This document shows, piece by piece, positions 1 through 9,170 of a stretch of DNA of 64,000 bases. Each line of letters begins with the position of its first letter. The first letter of the stretch is position 1. A program made the position numbers and the translations under genes. Location: contig JARLGZ010000275.1 in NCBI GenBank assembly GCA_031292515.1, positions 91,548 to 155,547 on the forward strand, read 5' to 3'. The DNA is from Puia sp. (GTDB taxonomy: Bacteria > Bacteroidota > Bacteroidia > Chitinophagales > Chitinophagaceae). The notes below the pieces were generated by a model. That model did not search any database and had not been told where the DNA came from. It saw only the letters and a list, made by a program, of their open reading frames with translations.

Positions 1-1
1 G

Positions 2-1636
2 CTGAATAAATTCTTTTACAAGTTTGACCAGGGGTTCAGATGGTTAAATCTCAACTACACGCTGGGCGTCAAGGGATGGATCCGGAGAGCGCCCCTTGGG
101 ATCGTCCTCTTGGCTTGTATCGTGGTAGGGGATATCTTCCTTTTTAAAAACAAGCCTACGGGGTTTATCCCGACGGAAGACGATGGCCGCGTATATGTCT
201 CCTACGAGATCCCCGAAGCGGGTTCTACTACCCGTTCGCTGACCGTACTGGACAGCATGATGCATCTTGCCCAGACCGTTCCGGGCGTCTTCCATACTGC
301 GGCTTTGGGCGGACTGAACATTTTGACCGGTGGCTCGAAGTCCAACAGCGGTACCATTTTTATGCAGCTGAAGCCCTGGGATGAACGTCCCAATAAGAAT
401 GAACAGCTCATGGGGGTGATCGCCGAGCTGAACAAACGCTTTAGTACGATTAAGGAGGCGAAGATCGTCGTGATTCCCCCGCCGGCCATCCCGGGTTTGG
501 GGAATGCCGGTGGCTTCAGCATACAAATAGAACAAAGGCAGTCCAACGACGATATAAAGGCCTTCGAGGGTGTGGTCAACAGCTTTGTCGCCGCGGCCAA
601 CAAACAGCCCGAAATCGCAGGGGCCTTCACGTTCTTCAGCGCCCATACCCCCGGTTACCAGGTCAACGTAGACCGGGATAAATGCAAGAAGCTGGGGCTT
701 AATCTCGCCGATGTGTACAACACCATGCAGATGTACATGGGAAGCACCTATATCAACCAGCTGACTATTTATGGCAGGAATTTCTATGTGGTAGCGCAGG
801 CCGATACCAGTTTCAGAAACGATATCAAAAATATCGGCCAGTATTATGTGAAGAATGCCGCAGGCAATATGATTCCCCTGAGTACGGTCGTGAGTTACCA
901 AATCACGGAAAGTGCGCCGTTGATCTCTCACTTCAATATTTACCGCAGCGCTGAAATAGACGGCAATGCGAAACAGGGCTTTAGCAGCGGGCAGGCCATC
1001 GAGGCGCTTGTACGTACGGCCAACCAGGTATTACCCGAAGGATATGGATATGAGTTTTCCGGTCTTAGCCTGCAGGAATTGAAATCCGGCTCCAGCGCGG
1101 TCTATATCTTCGCGTTGTCGATCGTCTTCGTGTTCCTGTTTCTTGCCGCCCTTTACGAGAGCTGGGCCGTTCCCTTCTCGGTACTGCTCGCGGTCCCCAT
1201 CGGGGTCTTTGGCGCTATTTTGGCCCTGACCCTGATCCCCCGCCTGACCAATAACGTATACGCCCAGATCGGGCTCATCACCCTGATCGGTCTTTCCGCG
1301 AAAAATGCGATCCTGATCGTGGAATTTGCCAAAGAGCGCGTTGACAGGGGCGTGGGCATCATACCCGCAACCCTCGATGCCGTAAAACTCCGTTTAAGAC
1401 CCATTCTGATGACCTCTATAGCGTTTATCCTGGGTGTCCTGCCGCTGGCCCTGGCTACCGGTGCAAGCTCCGTAGCGCGTAATACGATCGGCTGGACGGT
1501 ATTGGGTGGGATGCTCGCCGCGACCGGCCTGGCTATCTTCTTCGTGCCGGTGCTGTTCGTCGTGATCACCCGGCTGACCTATGGCGATAAGAAGATACAG
1601 GAGATACGGGATCGTAAGATCGCCCTGGGGGAATAG
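2..1636 (+). CDS. RND multidrug efflux transporter, permease subunit (5' partial)
   Basis: C-terminal ~545 residues of an inner-membrane resistance-nodulation-division pump (AcrB/HAE1 family), which exports drugs or other hydrophobic compounds using the proton gradient and works with a membrane-fusion protein and a TolC-like channel. The frame is open from base 2, so the first ~500 residues lie outside the window; an internal TTG at 110 is not the real start. Visible are the second periplasmic porter domain, with the family segment GYQVNVDRDKCKKLGLNLAD, and the last membrane block with ALYESWAVPFSVLLAVPIGV, then the conserved GLSAKNAILIVEFAKE helix. A strong terminator follows at 1688-1720, so this is the last gene of its operon. 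The substrate cannot be read from the sequence. Confidence 0.95.
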   Translation: MNKFFYKFDQGFRWLNLNYTLGVKGWIRRAPLGIVLLACIVVGDIFLFKNKPTGFIPTEDDGRVYVSYEIPEAGSTTRSLTVLDSMMHLAQTVPGVFHTAALGGLNILTGGSKSNSGTIFMQLKPWDERPNKNEQLMGVIAELNKRFSTIKEAKIVVIPPPAIPGLGNAGGFSIQIEQRQSNDDIKAFEGVVNSFVAAANKQPEIAGAFTFFSAHTPGYQVNVDRDKCKKLGLNLADVYNTMQMYMGSTYINQLTIYGRNFYVVAQADTSFRNDIKNIGQYYVKNAAGNMIPLSTVVSYQITESAPLISHFNIYRSAEIDGNAKQGFSSGQAIEALVRTANQVLPEGYGYEFSGLSLQELKSGSSAVYIFALSIVFVFLFLAALYESWAVPFSVLLAVPIGVFGAILALTLIPRLTNNVYAQIGLITLIGLSAKNAILIVEFAKERVDRGVGIIPATLDAVKLRLRPILMTSIAFILGVLPLALATGASSVARNTIGWTVLGGMLAATGLAIFFVPVLFVVITRLTYGDKKIQEIRDRKIALGE

Positions 1637-1687
1637 ACGCCAAGAAAAATGATTGAACCGACCGCCGGAGGGTGGAATCCGGATCAG

Positions 1688-1720
1688 GCCCGGGAAGCTG
1701 TGCAGGTTTCCCGGGCTTTT
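1688..1720 (+). terminator. Rho-independent terminator after the RND gene
   Basis: Perfect 9-bp stem GCCCGGGAA / TTCCCGGGC (1688-1696 with 1708-1716), an 11-nt loop, then TTTTATATTT. It sits 51 nt after the RND stop codon. Confidence 0.85.
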
Positions 1721-1724
1721 ATAT

Positions 1725-2252
1725 TTATTCCCGTGCCGCGGATCCGGCCCATTTCTCACATAAATACAAACCCAGATCGATCGAGGCGGTGACGGCGCCG
1801 GGAGTGATCGGGTCTCCATCCTCGACGATTCTTTCCCGGACTACCTCCCGGCAATAGGATTGCAAGGCATCCTATTCCCCGAAATGGGTGGTCGCCTTTT
1901 TGCCTCTCAGAAAACCCGCCGCTCCGAGGACCAGGTTACCGGTACAAACAGAGATCTTGTACCTCGCTTCGGCGGCGGTTTTAATTCATTCGGGGAAGGC
2001 TCCGTTGGAAACCAATGAGCGGGTTCCCTGTCCCCCGGGAACGAAAATGGCATCGTAACCGGCTAGCGAAGACCTCCCCTTTGCCGGCGCAAACCCGAGC
2101 CCAAAAGGGTCATTCACGGTCTCTGAAAACGTGCAGACATCCCAGCTCAGATCAGGCAAATAGTCCATGAAGACGAGCCGGCTGACCGGGTCATAGCGAC
2201 CCATAAAATCCAGCCAGGTTATGCCATCGAAAATGATATAAGCTAATTTCAT
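1725..2252 (-). pseudogene. DJ-1/PfpI (ThiJ) family protein, inactivated by two in-frame stops
   Basis: Reading the minus strand in one frame from ATG 2252 gives a near full-length DJ-1/PfpI-family sequence of ~175 codons, broken only by TGA at 1986-1988 and TAG at 1872-1874. The intact part begins MKLAYIIFDGITWLDFMG and includes FVPGGQGTR. Beyond the first stop the same frame continues [20 protein letters not shown], which carries the family's nucleophilic Cys. Beyond the second stop it gives DGDPITPGAVTASIDLGLYL, the usual C-terminal motif, and ends at TAA 1725-1727. No frameshift is needed. The first stop probably replaced a Trp codon (TGG to TGA). Family members include glyoxalase/chaperone-type and isonitrile-hydratase-like enzymes. 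Only the first ~88 codons would be translated as it stands, without the Cys, so it is very likely non-functional. An extra in-frame ATG lies at 2273. Confidence 0.85.
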
Positions 2253-2273
2253 AATACCGTGAGGGTATGTCAT

Positions 2274-2636
2274 AATGGCAATATCTCCAAATCAGAATGC
2301 CCGGAGATGGGGTAGGAGCCGGTCCCTCTATTCCTTGATCCCGATTCAGGACGTGGTACGGAACTGCAATAAAATTTGAATTAGCGCGCGGTTATCGGGT
2401 CTATTTCGTATTTTTATTTATACTAAAATTGTTGGATTTCCGGTGTGGAACATAAATGGCTTGAGGGATTTTTTAGTACTAATTTTGATAGTATTTTTTT
2501 TGATAGATAAAAACATATTTTATATTTGATTATAAGGAGTTATATAAAATAAAAAAAGAGTAAAAAAGATATGAAAAGGCTATAAAAATGCTTCTTTCCA
2601 GAGGAATCGAAATATAATACGGAAAACGTTTTTAAA
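2274..2636. other. A+T-rich intergenic region
   Basis: About 360 bp between the DJ-1 pseudogene and the WbqC-like gene. From about 2380 it becomes very A+T-rich. It holds a good Bacteroidota promoter (2499-2528) and a second TAnnTTTG match, TAATTTTG at 2480-2487. No convincing ORF is seen in it. Confidence 0.6.
2499..2528 (+). promoter_or_regulatory. Bacteroidota-type promoter upstream of the WbqC-like gene
   Basis: TTTG (2499-2502), an 18-nt spacer, then TATATTTG (2521-2528), a perfect match to the -33 TTTG / -7 TAnnTTTG consensus of the main sigma factor in this phylum. The 5' leader to ATG 2637 would be about 100 nt and very A+T-rich. Confidence 0.6.
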
Positions 2637-3272
2637 ATGAACTTAGTAATTGAATATCAATATTTTCCATCTGTTATCTTATTTAATACTTCGTTTAGTT
2701 TTTCAAATATAGTTTTTGAGAAATATGAACACTACAAAAAAATGGGATTTCGAAACCGTTGCCGGATCGCCGGGGCCAACGGGACGATAGACCTGACGGT
2801 TCCGCTCGCGAATGGCAGGGATCAGAAAGCCTTTACAAGGGATGTCAAAATTGCAGGTTTTGAAAACTGGCAGGCCAATCATTGGAAGACCCTCATGTCC
2901 TGCTACAACCGGTCTCCCTGGTTCGAATTCTACCGGGACGGTCTCGAGCGGCTGTATCTCAGGCCATTTATTTTTTTGATAGACTGGGACCTCTACTGTT
3001 TCGAGTGGGTATTAAGCTGTCTGGAAATGCAACCGGCAATTTCCTCCACGGAAGCATTTCAACCGACGTATCAGAACGGGGATTGGGCAGACTGGAGGAA
3101 CAGGATCCGACCCGGAAGCCTGGGCGAACTACCCGCTATAAAGTACCGGCAGGTGTTCGAAGAACGCCTCGGTTTCCTGCCGAATCTTTCGATCCTGGAC
3201 TTGCTTTTTTGTGAAGGCAGGAATGCGCGGCGGCTGCTGCAAAACCCACTGCAGGGCATCAACCGGCAGTGA
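2637..3272 (+). CDS. WbqC-like family protein
   Basis: 211 residues matching the WbqC-like family, which is found in polysaccharide/O-antigen clusters and as stand-alone genes in Bacteroidota; the biochemical role is not established. Recognisable family segments are the N-terminal EYQYFPSV, the central RNRCRIAGANGTIDLTVPL, then HWKTLMSCYNRSPWFEFYRD and LIDWDLYCFEWVL. The length is normal for the family. The first ~110 bases (2637-2745) are strongly A+T-rich and join sharply to GC-rich coding sequence, unlike neighbouring genes. It stands alone, convergent with the M56 gene, with a stem-loop between them. Confidence 0.85.
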   Translation: MNLVIEYQYFPSVILFNTSFSFSNIVFEKYEHYKKMGFRNRCRIAGANGTIDLTVPLANGRDQKAFTRDVKIAGFENWQANHWKTLMSCYNRSPWFEFYRDGLERLYLRPFIFLIDWDLYCFEWVLSCLEMQPAISSTEAFQPTYQNGDWADWRNRIRPGSLGELPAIKYRQVFEERLGFLPNLSILDLLFCEGRNARRLLQNPLQGINRQ

Positions 3273-3276
3273 CCCG

Positions 3277-3310
3277 GCCAGACGGATCGGATGGGTAAAC
3301 CCATGCTGGC
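3277..3310. terminator. Stem-loop between convergent genes
   Basis: Nested inverted repeats: GCCAG/CTGGC (3277-3281, 3306-3310) enclosing ATGGGT-AA-ACCCAT (3291-3304). It begins 4 nt after the WbqC-like stop. There is no T-run, so it may be a weak terminator or an mRNA 3'-end structure. Confidence 0.4.
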
Positions 3311-3388
3311 TGGAAAACGGAGCGGAGCATTAAAGTGGGATGGAGAAATTGAGTGGTCCGGGAGGCTATAAAACGGCAAAGGAGTCCA

Positions 3389-5173
3389 TCAGATATGTAC
3401 GATGATAACCGGTCCGGCTCCCTGGCCTCCGCTTTTATTACCTGGTATTTCCTTTGTTTCGGGCAGGGACAGTTTTGGAAGGCTGTCTTTATCCGGCGAT
3501 AAATGATGGTAAACCCGGCTTAGCTCCAGGAGTTTTTGCAGAACCTGCATTTTCAACCGCTGCAGGTTTTGGGTGTTCTGGGGATTGACTTCCGCCGCTT
3601 CTGACAATTGGCTCTGGACCCGGTTCCAGTCGATCATGGACAATAATTGCAGGGCGCCCGCGATCTGTTCACGCGAAAACCCCTTTATTAACCCGTCATT
3701 TCCTGTCAGCAGATACGAAAAGCTGGAAGCGGGTACAAAAGGTTGTCCTTGCTGCATCCCGGACCCGGGAAACCGCGGCCTGGCCGGTAGCTGGATCGAA
3801 AAGTCCATGATTTCGGGCTGGGAGGAAACGGCGATGTTATCGTTCGCGATATGGGCCCCGGGAGGCGGTGTTCCGGGAAAGTTCGGCTGAACCCGTTCGG
3901 CAAAAGGCATTTGATGCGGCTTCCTGATCGATACAAGTGCCCGGTTTTCGTGAGCGGGCAAGATGACTTTGACGATTTTCCGGACGCTGACGATGGCAGT
4001 CGTTTTGTTCAAAACAGGAACGGCGAGGATAGCAGTCTCAGCACGGGGAACCACGGTCCCGACAACTGGCTGCCGTCGGAACTGCCCTCCGCTTGAAATA
4101 GTCGAAGGGGATTGGAAAATAGTCGAAGAGGATCGGAATAGCGAACAGCAAGCTGCCAGGGACGCCAGAAAAAGGCAAAGGGCCGGTTTTTTCATTGATC
4201 TCAGGGTGACACGGCCGGAACCGCCGGATCCCAGTTTCAGGATTCTTTTCACCCGCTGCAGCAGCAGTCCATCGTCGGGACCCGTTGCCGCCATAGCGAG
4301 ACGCTGGTTTCCCGGGTACGACCTGGCGAGGAGGAGCAGGGCGGAAGCATAGCTATGCGGTTCATACCGGAATTGCATAACCAGGTCGTCACAACTGTGT
4401 TCCCTCTCCTTTGAAATATGTTGAACAAGCAATCTCGCAAAGGGGTTGAAAAAAAAGAGATGCTGAACCATCGTCATCAGCAGGTTCAACAAGTAATCGT
4501 TTCTCCTGATATGTGCCAGTTCATGCAGCAGGATCGCCTCGACCTGTTTGGGGTCCAGGTTATTCAGGACGGCTAACGGCAGCAGGATGACAGGCTTGAA
4601 AAAACCGATCGTCAAAGGGGCCTCTACCAGGGATGACAGCCAAAGCCCGACCTGCCTGTGAATACCCAGGCTCCTGCGGGTCGAATCTACAAAAAGTCGT
4701 AGCCCCGGATCCGCTTTGGACAATCCCTGGGTACGCAGCAGGCCGGACCGGTAGTATTGAAACAGGTAACGGACCATCAGGAAGAACAGGATGCCCAGGT
4801 AGAGACCCGACAAAACCGGGACCGCCTGGTCCATCCACGCAGCCAGTTTTACAAGCAGGGAATATTGGTCGATACCCGTGGCCCGATAAGGTAGCAGGTT
4901 AACGGAGAGATCCGTAAAAGCAGAAGAGATATTCGGGGGGGCCGTTTCTGTGAAGAAATGCCGGACAAAAGAGATCCCTGACCACACGGTGCCGATACTC
5001 AAAACCAGGATCGCCAGACCATGATGCAGCCCCGCATTGCTGTTCTTATGGAAGGCCTTCAATAAAACGGTTGCCAGCAGGTATAAAAGCCATAAGAGCG
5101 CCATCTGCCACATGCTGTCGAGCAATGACCAGCCCAGCGCCTTCAACAAAGCAGAATGGGTAAACAGGTGCAT
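3389..5173 (-). CDS. M56 family metallopeptidase (BlaR1/MecR1-like sensor)
   Basis: 594-residue membrane peptidase of the M56 family. Hydrophobic helices lie near residues 10-40, 50-70 and 120-145; the zinc motif HELAH is at 217-221, followed by IRRNDYLLN and the downstream EREHSCDD that supplies a further ligand. In BlaR1/MecR1 systems such a protein senses a signal and triggers cleavage of the BlaI repressor. Here the C-terminal half (after ~330) is Pro- and Ser-rich and shows no penicillin-binding sensor motifs, so the signal is probably not a beta-lactam. The gene starts one base after the BlaI-like stop codon (TAG-C-ATG), implying translational coupling. Confidence 0.9.
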   Translation of the reverse strand: MHLFTHSALLKALGWSLLDSMWQMALLWLLYLLATVLLKAFHKNSNAGLHHGLAILVLSIGTVWSGISFVRHFFTETAPPNISSAFTDLSVNLLPYRATGIDQYSLLVKLAAWMDQAVPVLSGLYLGILFFLMVRYLFQYYRSGLLRTQGLSKADPGLRLFVDSTRRSLGIHRQVGLWLSSLVEAPLTIGFFKPVILLPLAVLNNLDPKQVEAILLHELAHIRRNDYLLNLLMTMVQHLFFFNPFARLLVQHISKEREHSCDDLVMQFRYEPHSYASALLLLARSYPGNQRLAMAATGPDDGLLLQRVKRILKLGSGGSGRVTLRSMKKPALCLFLASLAACCSLFRSSSTIFQSPSTISSGGQFRRQPVVGTVVPRAETAILAVPVLNKTTAIVSVRKIVKVILPAHENRALVSIRKPHQMPFAERVQPNFPGTPPPGAHIANDNIAVSSQPEIMDFSIQLPARPRFPGSGMQQGQPFVPASSFSYLLTGNDGLIKGFSREQIAGALQLLSMIDWNRVQSQLSEAAEVNPQNTQNLQRLKMQVLQKLLELSRVYHHLSPDKDSLPKLSLPETKEIPGNKSGGQGAGPVIIVHI

Positions 5174-5174
5174 G

Positions 5175-5558
5175 CTATTGATTTTTGAGATTATTCAGGA
5201 TCCGCTGAATCTCCTCCAGTTCTTCGGGAGATGCTTTGTGTGCGCCCAAAGCCTGGATCACCAGTTCTGTAGGGGATCCGCCGAATAAAGTATTGATCAT
5301 TTTGCCTACCAGATGTTTCTGGGTCTTCTCCTTGCTCACGATAGCCTGGTAGATATGCGATTTAAAACTGTCATCCCTCTTTACCAGTCCCTTCTCATGC
5401 ATGATCTGCATTAGTTTCAGCGTGGTAGTATAGCCCACATCCTTACTTTTGGCCAGTTCTTCATGTACTTCCCGGACACTGGCGAGGTTCCGGTCCCAAA
5501 GCACCTGGAGTATTTCCAGTTCGCTTTCCGTGGGTCTGATATACCTGGGTGAAGGCAT
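5175..5558 (-). CDS. BlaI/MecI/CopY family transcriptional repressor
   Basis: 127-residue winged-helix repressor. The N-terminal PTESELEILQVLWDRN, the recognition region YTTTLKLMQIMHEKGLV and the C-terminal helical dimerisation segment are typical of BlaI/MecI. The family binds dyad operators as a dimer and is inactivated by proteolysis triggered by a partner M56 sensor, encoded directly downstream here. A perfect inverted repeat 20 bp upstream of the start (5579-5596) is the obvious autoregulatory operator. Target genes beyond the pair itself cannot be named. Confidence 0.93.
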   Translation of the reverse strand: MPSPRYIRPTESELEILQVLWDRNLASVREVHEELAKSKDVGYTTTLKLMQIMHEKGLVKRDDSFKSHIYQAIVSKEKTQKHLVGKMINTLFGGSPTELVIQALGAHKASPEELEEIQRILNNLKNQ

Positions 5559-5578
5559 AAAAAAAATTTAGCGACAAT

Positions 5579-5596
5579 TTACGACAGATTTCGTAA
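5579..5596 (-). promoter_or_regulatory. Probable BlaI-type operator
   Basis: Perfect dyad TTACGA-CAGATT-TCGTAA, nested in a looser outer pair ACAATT (5574-5579) / AATTGT (5600-5605). It lies just upstream of the BlaI-like gene, as expected for autorepression. Confidence 0.65.
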
Positions 5597-5619
5597 TGAA
5601 ATTGTTAAAAGTAGAGGGC

Positions 5620-6540
5620 TTAACGGTCCGGGCGCATCCGTTGACCCGGACGAATCTTTTCTCCGGGGTGAATGCGCTCATATTCGTCGATGAGTTCCCG
5701 GGTTGTATGGCTGCTGCCATCGTGGCTCCAGCCGGGAGGCTTTATGAAGTATAGGAGGGCATTTCGGAAACACCCCGCATGGGCGGCCTTTTTCAGGAGA
5801 TCGGACCAGGTCCGGAAAGCGATCACGACAGGGTTGAAAGACCCGATATTACGGGGCAGGCCATATTGGGGACGTTCCTCTTCCTGTTGAAAGGTACCAA
5901 AGATGCGGTCCCAGACGATCAGGACGCCCGCATGATTCCTGTCCAGGTATTTGAGGTCTATTCCATGGTGAACGCGGTGATGGGAAGGAGTGTTGAAGAG
6001 AAGCTCAACCGGCCGGGGGAGTTTCCCGATCGTTTCTGTATGGATCCAAAACTGGTAGATGAGGCTGGCGGACTGCATGGTCAGTACGATGACCGGGTGA
6101 AAGCCCAACAGGGGCATCCAGCACCAAAACAGAAAGGATCCGGTAAGATTGCCGGTCCAGGTTTGGCGGAGTGCCGCCGCCAGGTTGTATTTCTGCGACG
6201 AATGATGCACCACATGGGAAGCCCAGAACCAATTGATATGATGACTACAGCGATGGAACCAATAGTAGGAGAAATCGTCCGCCAGGAATGCGACCGCCCA
6301 ATGCCACCACCGCGTGCCATCCAATGTAAAGAGCCGGAATCGATAAAGCAGGGTAAAAAGACCGAAGATCACTGTCTTGGTGAGTAGCCCCGACAGTATA
6401 TTGCCGATGCCCATGGCAAGACTGCTGAAGGTATCTTTTGTTTCGTAAAGATGCCTGTTTTCTTTATAGGAGAACCAGGCTTCCAGGCAAAACAGTACAA
6501 CGAACACCGGGATGGCATAATAAAGAAGTACCGGTGGCAT
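5620..6540 (-). CDS. Sterol desaturase / fatty acid hydroxylase family protein
   Basis: 306-residue integral membrane di-iron enzyme. Hydrophobic segments fill residues 1-90. The histidine boxes that bind the iron pair are visible: HRCSHH (96-101), HVVHHSS (109-115) and, later, TPSHHRVHHG. Family members hydroxylate or desaturate lipids, carotenoids or the alkyl-glycerol bond; the substrate cannot be chosen here. The gene reads away from hppA, whose terminator lies just upstream (6586-6618), so it should have its own promoter. Length and motif spacing are normal. Confidence 0.92.
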   Translation of the reverse strand: MPPVLLYYAIPVFVVLFCLEAWFSYKENRHLYETKDTFSSLAMGIGNILSGLLTKTVIFGLFTLLYRFRLFTLDGTRWWHWAVAFLADDFSYYWFHRCSHHINWFWASHVVHHSSQKYNLAAALRQTWTGNLTGSFLFWCWMPLLGFHPVIVLTMQSASLIYQFWIHTETIGKLPRPVELLFNTPSHHRVHHGIDLKYLDRNHAGVLIVWDRIFGTFQQEEERPQYGLPRNIGSFNPVVIAFRTWSDLLKKAAHAGCFRNALLYFIKPPGWSHDGSSHTTRELIDEYERIHPGEKIRPGQRMRPDR

Positions 6541-6585
6541 GGCAGGCTATCTTTTTTTACAAATTACGACTAATTCCTCCAAAAT

Positions 6586-6618
6586 GAAAAGCCCCCTTGT
6601 GGAAACAAGGGGACTTTT
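6586..6618 (-). terminator. Rho-independent terminator downstream of hppA
   Basis: Stem CCCCTTG/CAAGGGG (6593-6599 with 6606-6612), 6-nt loop. Read on the minus strand it is followed by GGCTTTTC; flanking A/T tracts could let it act in both directions. It is about 120 nt after the hppA stop. Confidence 0.75.
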
Positions 6619-6733
6619 GGTATTAGGATCTGATTAGTGTAAGACTTGATTCCACAAATATAAAGGGATCTTTGTGGTCCGGCCGATTTTTTTGCCGATT
6701 TTTTTTAAAATACCGGTTTAAAGCCGGCATATA

Positions 6734-8974
6734 TTATTTCAGGACCAGGACATGGCTATCCGCGTGCTTTTCTTTGTCAGCCTTATTCGCGAGTCCGTTG
6801 TGTATTTCCGTTTTGGCCTTCGTGCCGGAGTCTGCCTGCCTGTGTGAGAAAAGGGTGGCCAGGGTAGGGGCGACCACGAGGGAGACAATCGACATTAATT
6901 TGATGAGGATATTCATCGAGGGACCGGAGGTGTCTTTAAAAGGGTCACCCACCGTGTCGCCGGTGACAGAGGCCTTGTGGGGTTCCGACTTTTTATAATA
7001 GGTTTGACCGTTGATCTCCACTCCTTTTTCGAAGGACTTTTTTGCGTTATCCCAGGCGCCGCCGGCATTGTTCTGGAACATGCCCATCAGTACGCCGCTC
7101 ACAGTGGCTCCTGCCAGGAAACCGCCAAGCGCTTCCGGACCGAGGATGAATCCAATGATTAACGGGGAAAGAATGGCAATGGCGCCAGGCAGCATCATCT
7201 TCCTGATCGAGGCGTCGGTAGAGATGGCCACGCATTTATCATATTCGGGCTTGCCGGTTCCCTCCATAATGCCAGGGATGGTGCGGAACTGCCTTCTGAC
7301 TTCTTCTACCATCGCCATGGCGGCTTCTCCCACCGCGCGGATGGCAAGCGATGAGAAGATAAAGGGGATCATGGCGCCCACGAAAAGGCTGGCCAGTACA
7401 TCCGCTTTGTAGATATCGATTCCATCCATCTTGTAGTTATTGTGGTTCACTACGCCGACATAAGCGGCGAACAGGGCCAGGGCCGTCAGGGCCGCAGACG
7501 CAATCGCAAAGCCTTTGCCGGTGGCAGCGGTGGTGTTGCCCACTGCATCCAGCACGTCCGTCTTTTCACGAACGTCTTTCGGCAGTTCGCTCATCTCGGC
7601 GATCCCTCCCGCATTGTCGGCAATAGGTCCGAAGGCATCGATCGCCAGTTGCATCGCCGTGGTCGCCATCATACCGGCCGCGGCAATGGCGACGCCGTAA
7701 AGACCCGCACAGGCGTAAGAGCCCCAGATACCACCCGCCAGCACGAGGATCGGCAGGAAGGTAGATTCCATCCCCACTGCCAGGCCACCGATCACGTTAG
7801 TGGCATGACCCGTACCCGACTGACGGACGATGGATAGTACCGGACGTTTGCCCATGGCCGTATAGTATTCGGTGATAATGCTCATCAGCGTGCCTACGAG
7901 CAGGCCGACACCGATGGCCCCGAGGACACCCCATTTTGTAAACTCCAGGCCCCGCAGGGTCATCGTTTCAGGAAGAATGTAAGAGACCAGTCCGACGCAG
8001 GCCAGGGCCGTCAGGACGATGGAACCCCAGTTGCCCATATTCAGGGCCTTCTGGACACTGGACGTGCTGATGCCCGCGTTGTCGCTGACGCGTACGAACA
8101 AGGTTCCAATGATCGAGAACAGGATTCCCGTGCCCGCGATGATCATGGGTAGCAGGATGGGGGCCATGCCGCCGAACTTGTCGTCGGATACCGTCTCCTG
8201 GCCAAGCACCATCGTAGCCAGCACCGTTGCCACATAAGAACCAAAAAGATCGGCTCCCATACCGGCGACGTCACCCACATTGTCTCCGACATTGTCGGCA
8301 ATGGTCGCGGGGTTACGGGGATCGTCTTCGGGGATTCCGGCTTCTACCTTCCCAACGAGGTCAGCTCCTACGTCGGCTGCCTTGGTATAGATGCCGCCAC
8401 CTACGCGGGCGAAAAGCGCTATGGATTCCGCTCCCAGCGAGAAACCTGTCAACACCTCAATGGCCTTGCCCATTTCTTCGGAATTGACCGCCGCATCCGG
8501 GGCGAAGATCGATTTCAATATGATGAAGAGACTACCTAATCCGAGCACGGCCAACCCAGCCACACCCAGACCCATTACCGATCCCCCCGTAAAAGCGACT
8601 TTCAAAGCTTTGCTCAGGCTGGTACGGGCGGCCTCTGCCGTGCGCACATTCGCCTTGGTGGCGCTCCGCATCCCGATATAGCCTGCCGTCGCACTGAGAA
8701 TGGCGCCTATAATAAAGGCCACTGCAATCGACCAGTGTGAATGGGGATTTGCATTGCCCATAACCGCCAGCAAGAGAGCAGCAATGATCACAAAATAGGA
8801 CAGAATCTTCCATTCTGCCTTGAGAAAAGCCATCGCTCCTTCCGCGATGTATTTACTGATTTCTTTCATCCGGTCGGTGCCGGCATCCTGTTTGGAAACC
8901 CACGCGAATTTTATAAAAGTATACAGGAGGCCAATGGCCCCCATAGCGGGAACTAAGTAGATCAATTTGTCCAT
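6734..8974 (-). CDS. hppA: Membrane-bound ion-translocating pyrophosphatase
   Basis: 746-residue integral membrane enzyme that couples hydrolysis of pyrophosphate to pumping of H+ and/or Na+. The catalytic loop motifs are present: [20 protein letters not shown], then [19 protein letters not shown], and a later [14 protein letters not shown]. The segment [13 protein letters not shown] has Ala where K+-independent enzymes carry Lys, which by family rules points to the K+-dependent class. H+, Na+ or dual pumping cannot be decided by eye. About 16 hydrophobic helices are expected and the size is normal. It is monocistronic, with a promoter-like box 35 nt upstream of the start and a terminator downstream. 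Confidence 0.97.
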   Translation of the reverse strand: MDKLIYLVPAMGAIGLLYTFIKFAWVSKQDAGTDRMKEISKYIAEGAMAFLKAEWKILSYFVIIAALLLAVMGNANPHSHWSIAVAFIIGAILSATAGYIGMRSATKANVRTAEAARTSLSKALKVAFTGGSVMGLGVAGLAVLGLGSLFIILKSIFAPDAAVNSEEMGKAIEVLTGFSLGAESIALFARVGGGIYTKAADVGADLVGKVEAGIPEDDPRNPATIADNVGDNVGDVAGMGADLFGSYVATVLATMVLGQETVSDDKFGGMAPILLPMIIAGTGILFSIIGTLFVRVSDNAGISTSSVQKALNMGNWGSIVLTALACVGLVSYILPETMTLRGLEFTKWGVLGAIGVGLLVGTLMSIITEYYTAMGKRPVLSIVRQSGTGHATNVIGGLAVGMESTFLPILVLAGGIWGSYACAGLYGVAIAAAGMMATTAMQLAIDAFGPIADNAGGIAEMSELPKDVREKTDVLDAVGNTTAATGKGFAIASAALTALALFAAYVGVVNHNNYKMDGIDIYKADVLASLFVGAMIPFIFSSLAIRAVGEAAMAMVEEVRRQFRTIPGIMEGTGKPEYDKCVAISTDASIRKMMLPGAIAILSPLIIGFILGPEALGGFLAGATVSGVLMGMFQNNAGGAWDNAKKSFEKGVEINGQTYYKKSEPHKASVTGDTVGDPFKDTSGPSMNILIKLMSIVSLVVAPTLATLFSHRQADSGTKAKTEIHNGLANKADKEKHADSHVLVLK

Positions 8975-9008
8975 AAGTTGTAGTTCTTGTCAGAATTTTC
9001 AAGGAGGG

Positions 9009-9016
9009 CAAAAATA
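9009..9016 (-). promoter_or_regulatory. -7 element of the hppA promoter
   Basis: TATTTTTG on the minus strand, a perfect TAnnTTTG match, 35 nt upstream of the hppA ATG. No clear TTTG -33 box is seen at the usual distance. Confidence 0.5.
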
Positions 9017-9032
9017 GGGGAAATAAAAGAAA

Positions 9033-9057
9033 AATCCTCCCAACTGGTGGAAGGATT
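9033..9057 (-). terminator. Terminator-like hairpin upstream of hppA
   Basis: Ten-bp stem with one mismatch (AATCCTCCCA opposite TGGAAGGATT), 5-nt loop; on the minus strand it is followed by TTTTTCTTTTATTT. It lies just upstream of the hppA -7 box, so it would end transcripts coming from the structured region before hppA starts, or act as an attenuator if a promoter lies further upstream. Confidence 0.5.
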
Positions 9058-9102
9058 ATCTTTTAACCCTGGGACAAATGAGAAGAATGTTCTATTTATT
9101 GA

Positions 9103-9123
9103 AACTATTGATGGCCGTCAATG
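9103..9123. repeat. 21-bp direct repeat, copy 1
   Basis: Core ATTGATGGCCGTCAAT, a 16-bp palindrome with one imperfect pair, within 21 identical bases shared with 9599-9619. Confidence 0.8.
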
Positions 9124-9170
9124 TTGCGCGCAGGAAGAACACTCTCTGATATCTTTGGCAGCTTTAGCTC

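Noticed and set aside
1672..1857. 61-codon plus-strand frame after the RND gene
   Set aside because: It runs through the RND terminator and antisense to the DJ-1 pseudogene.
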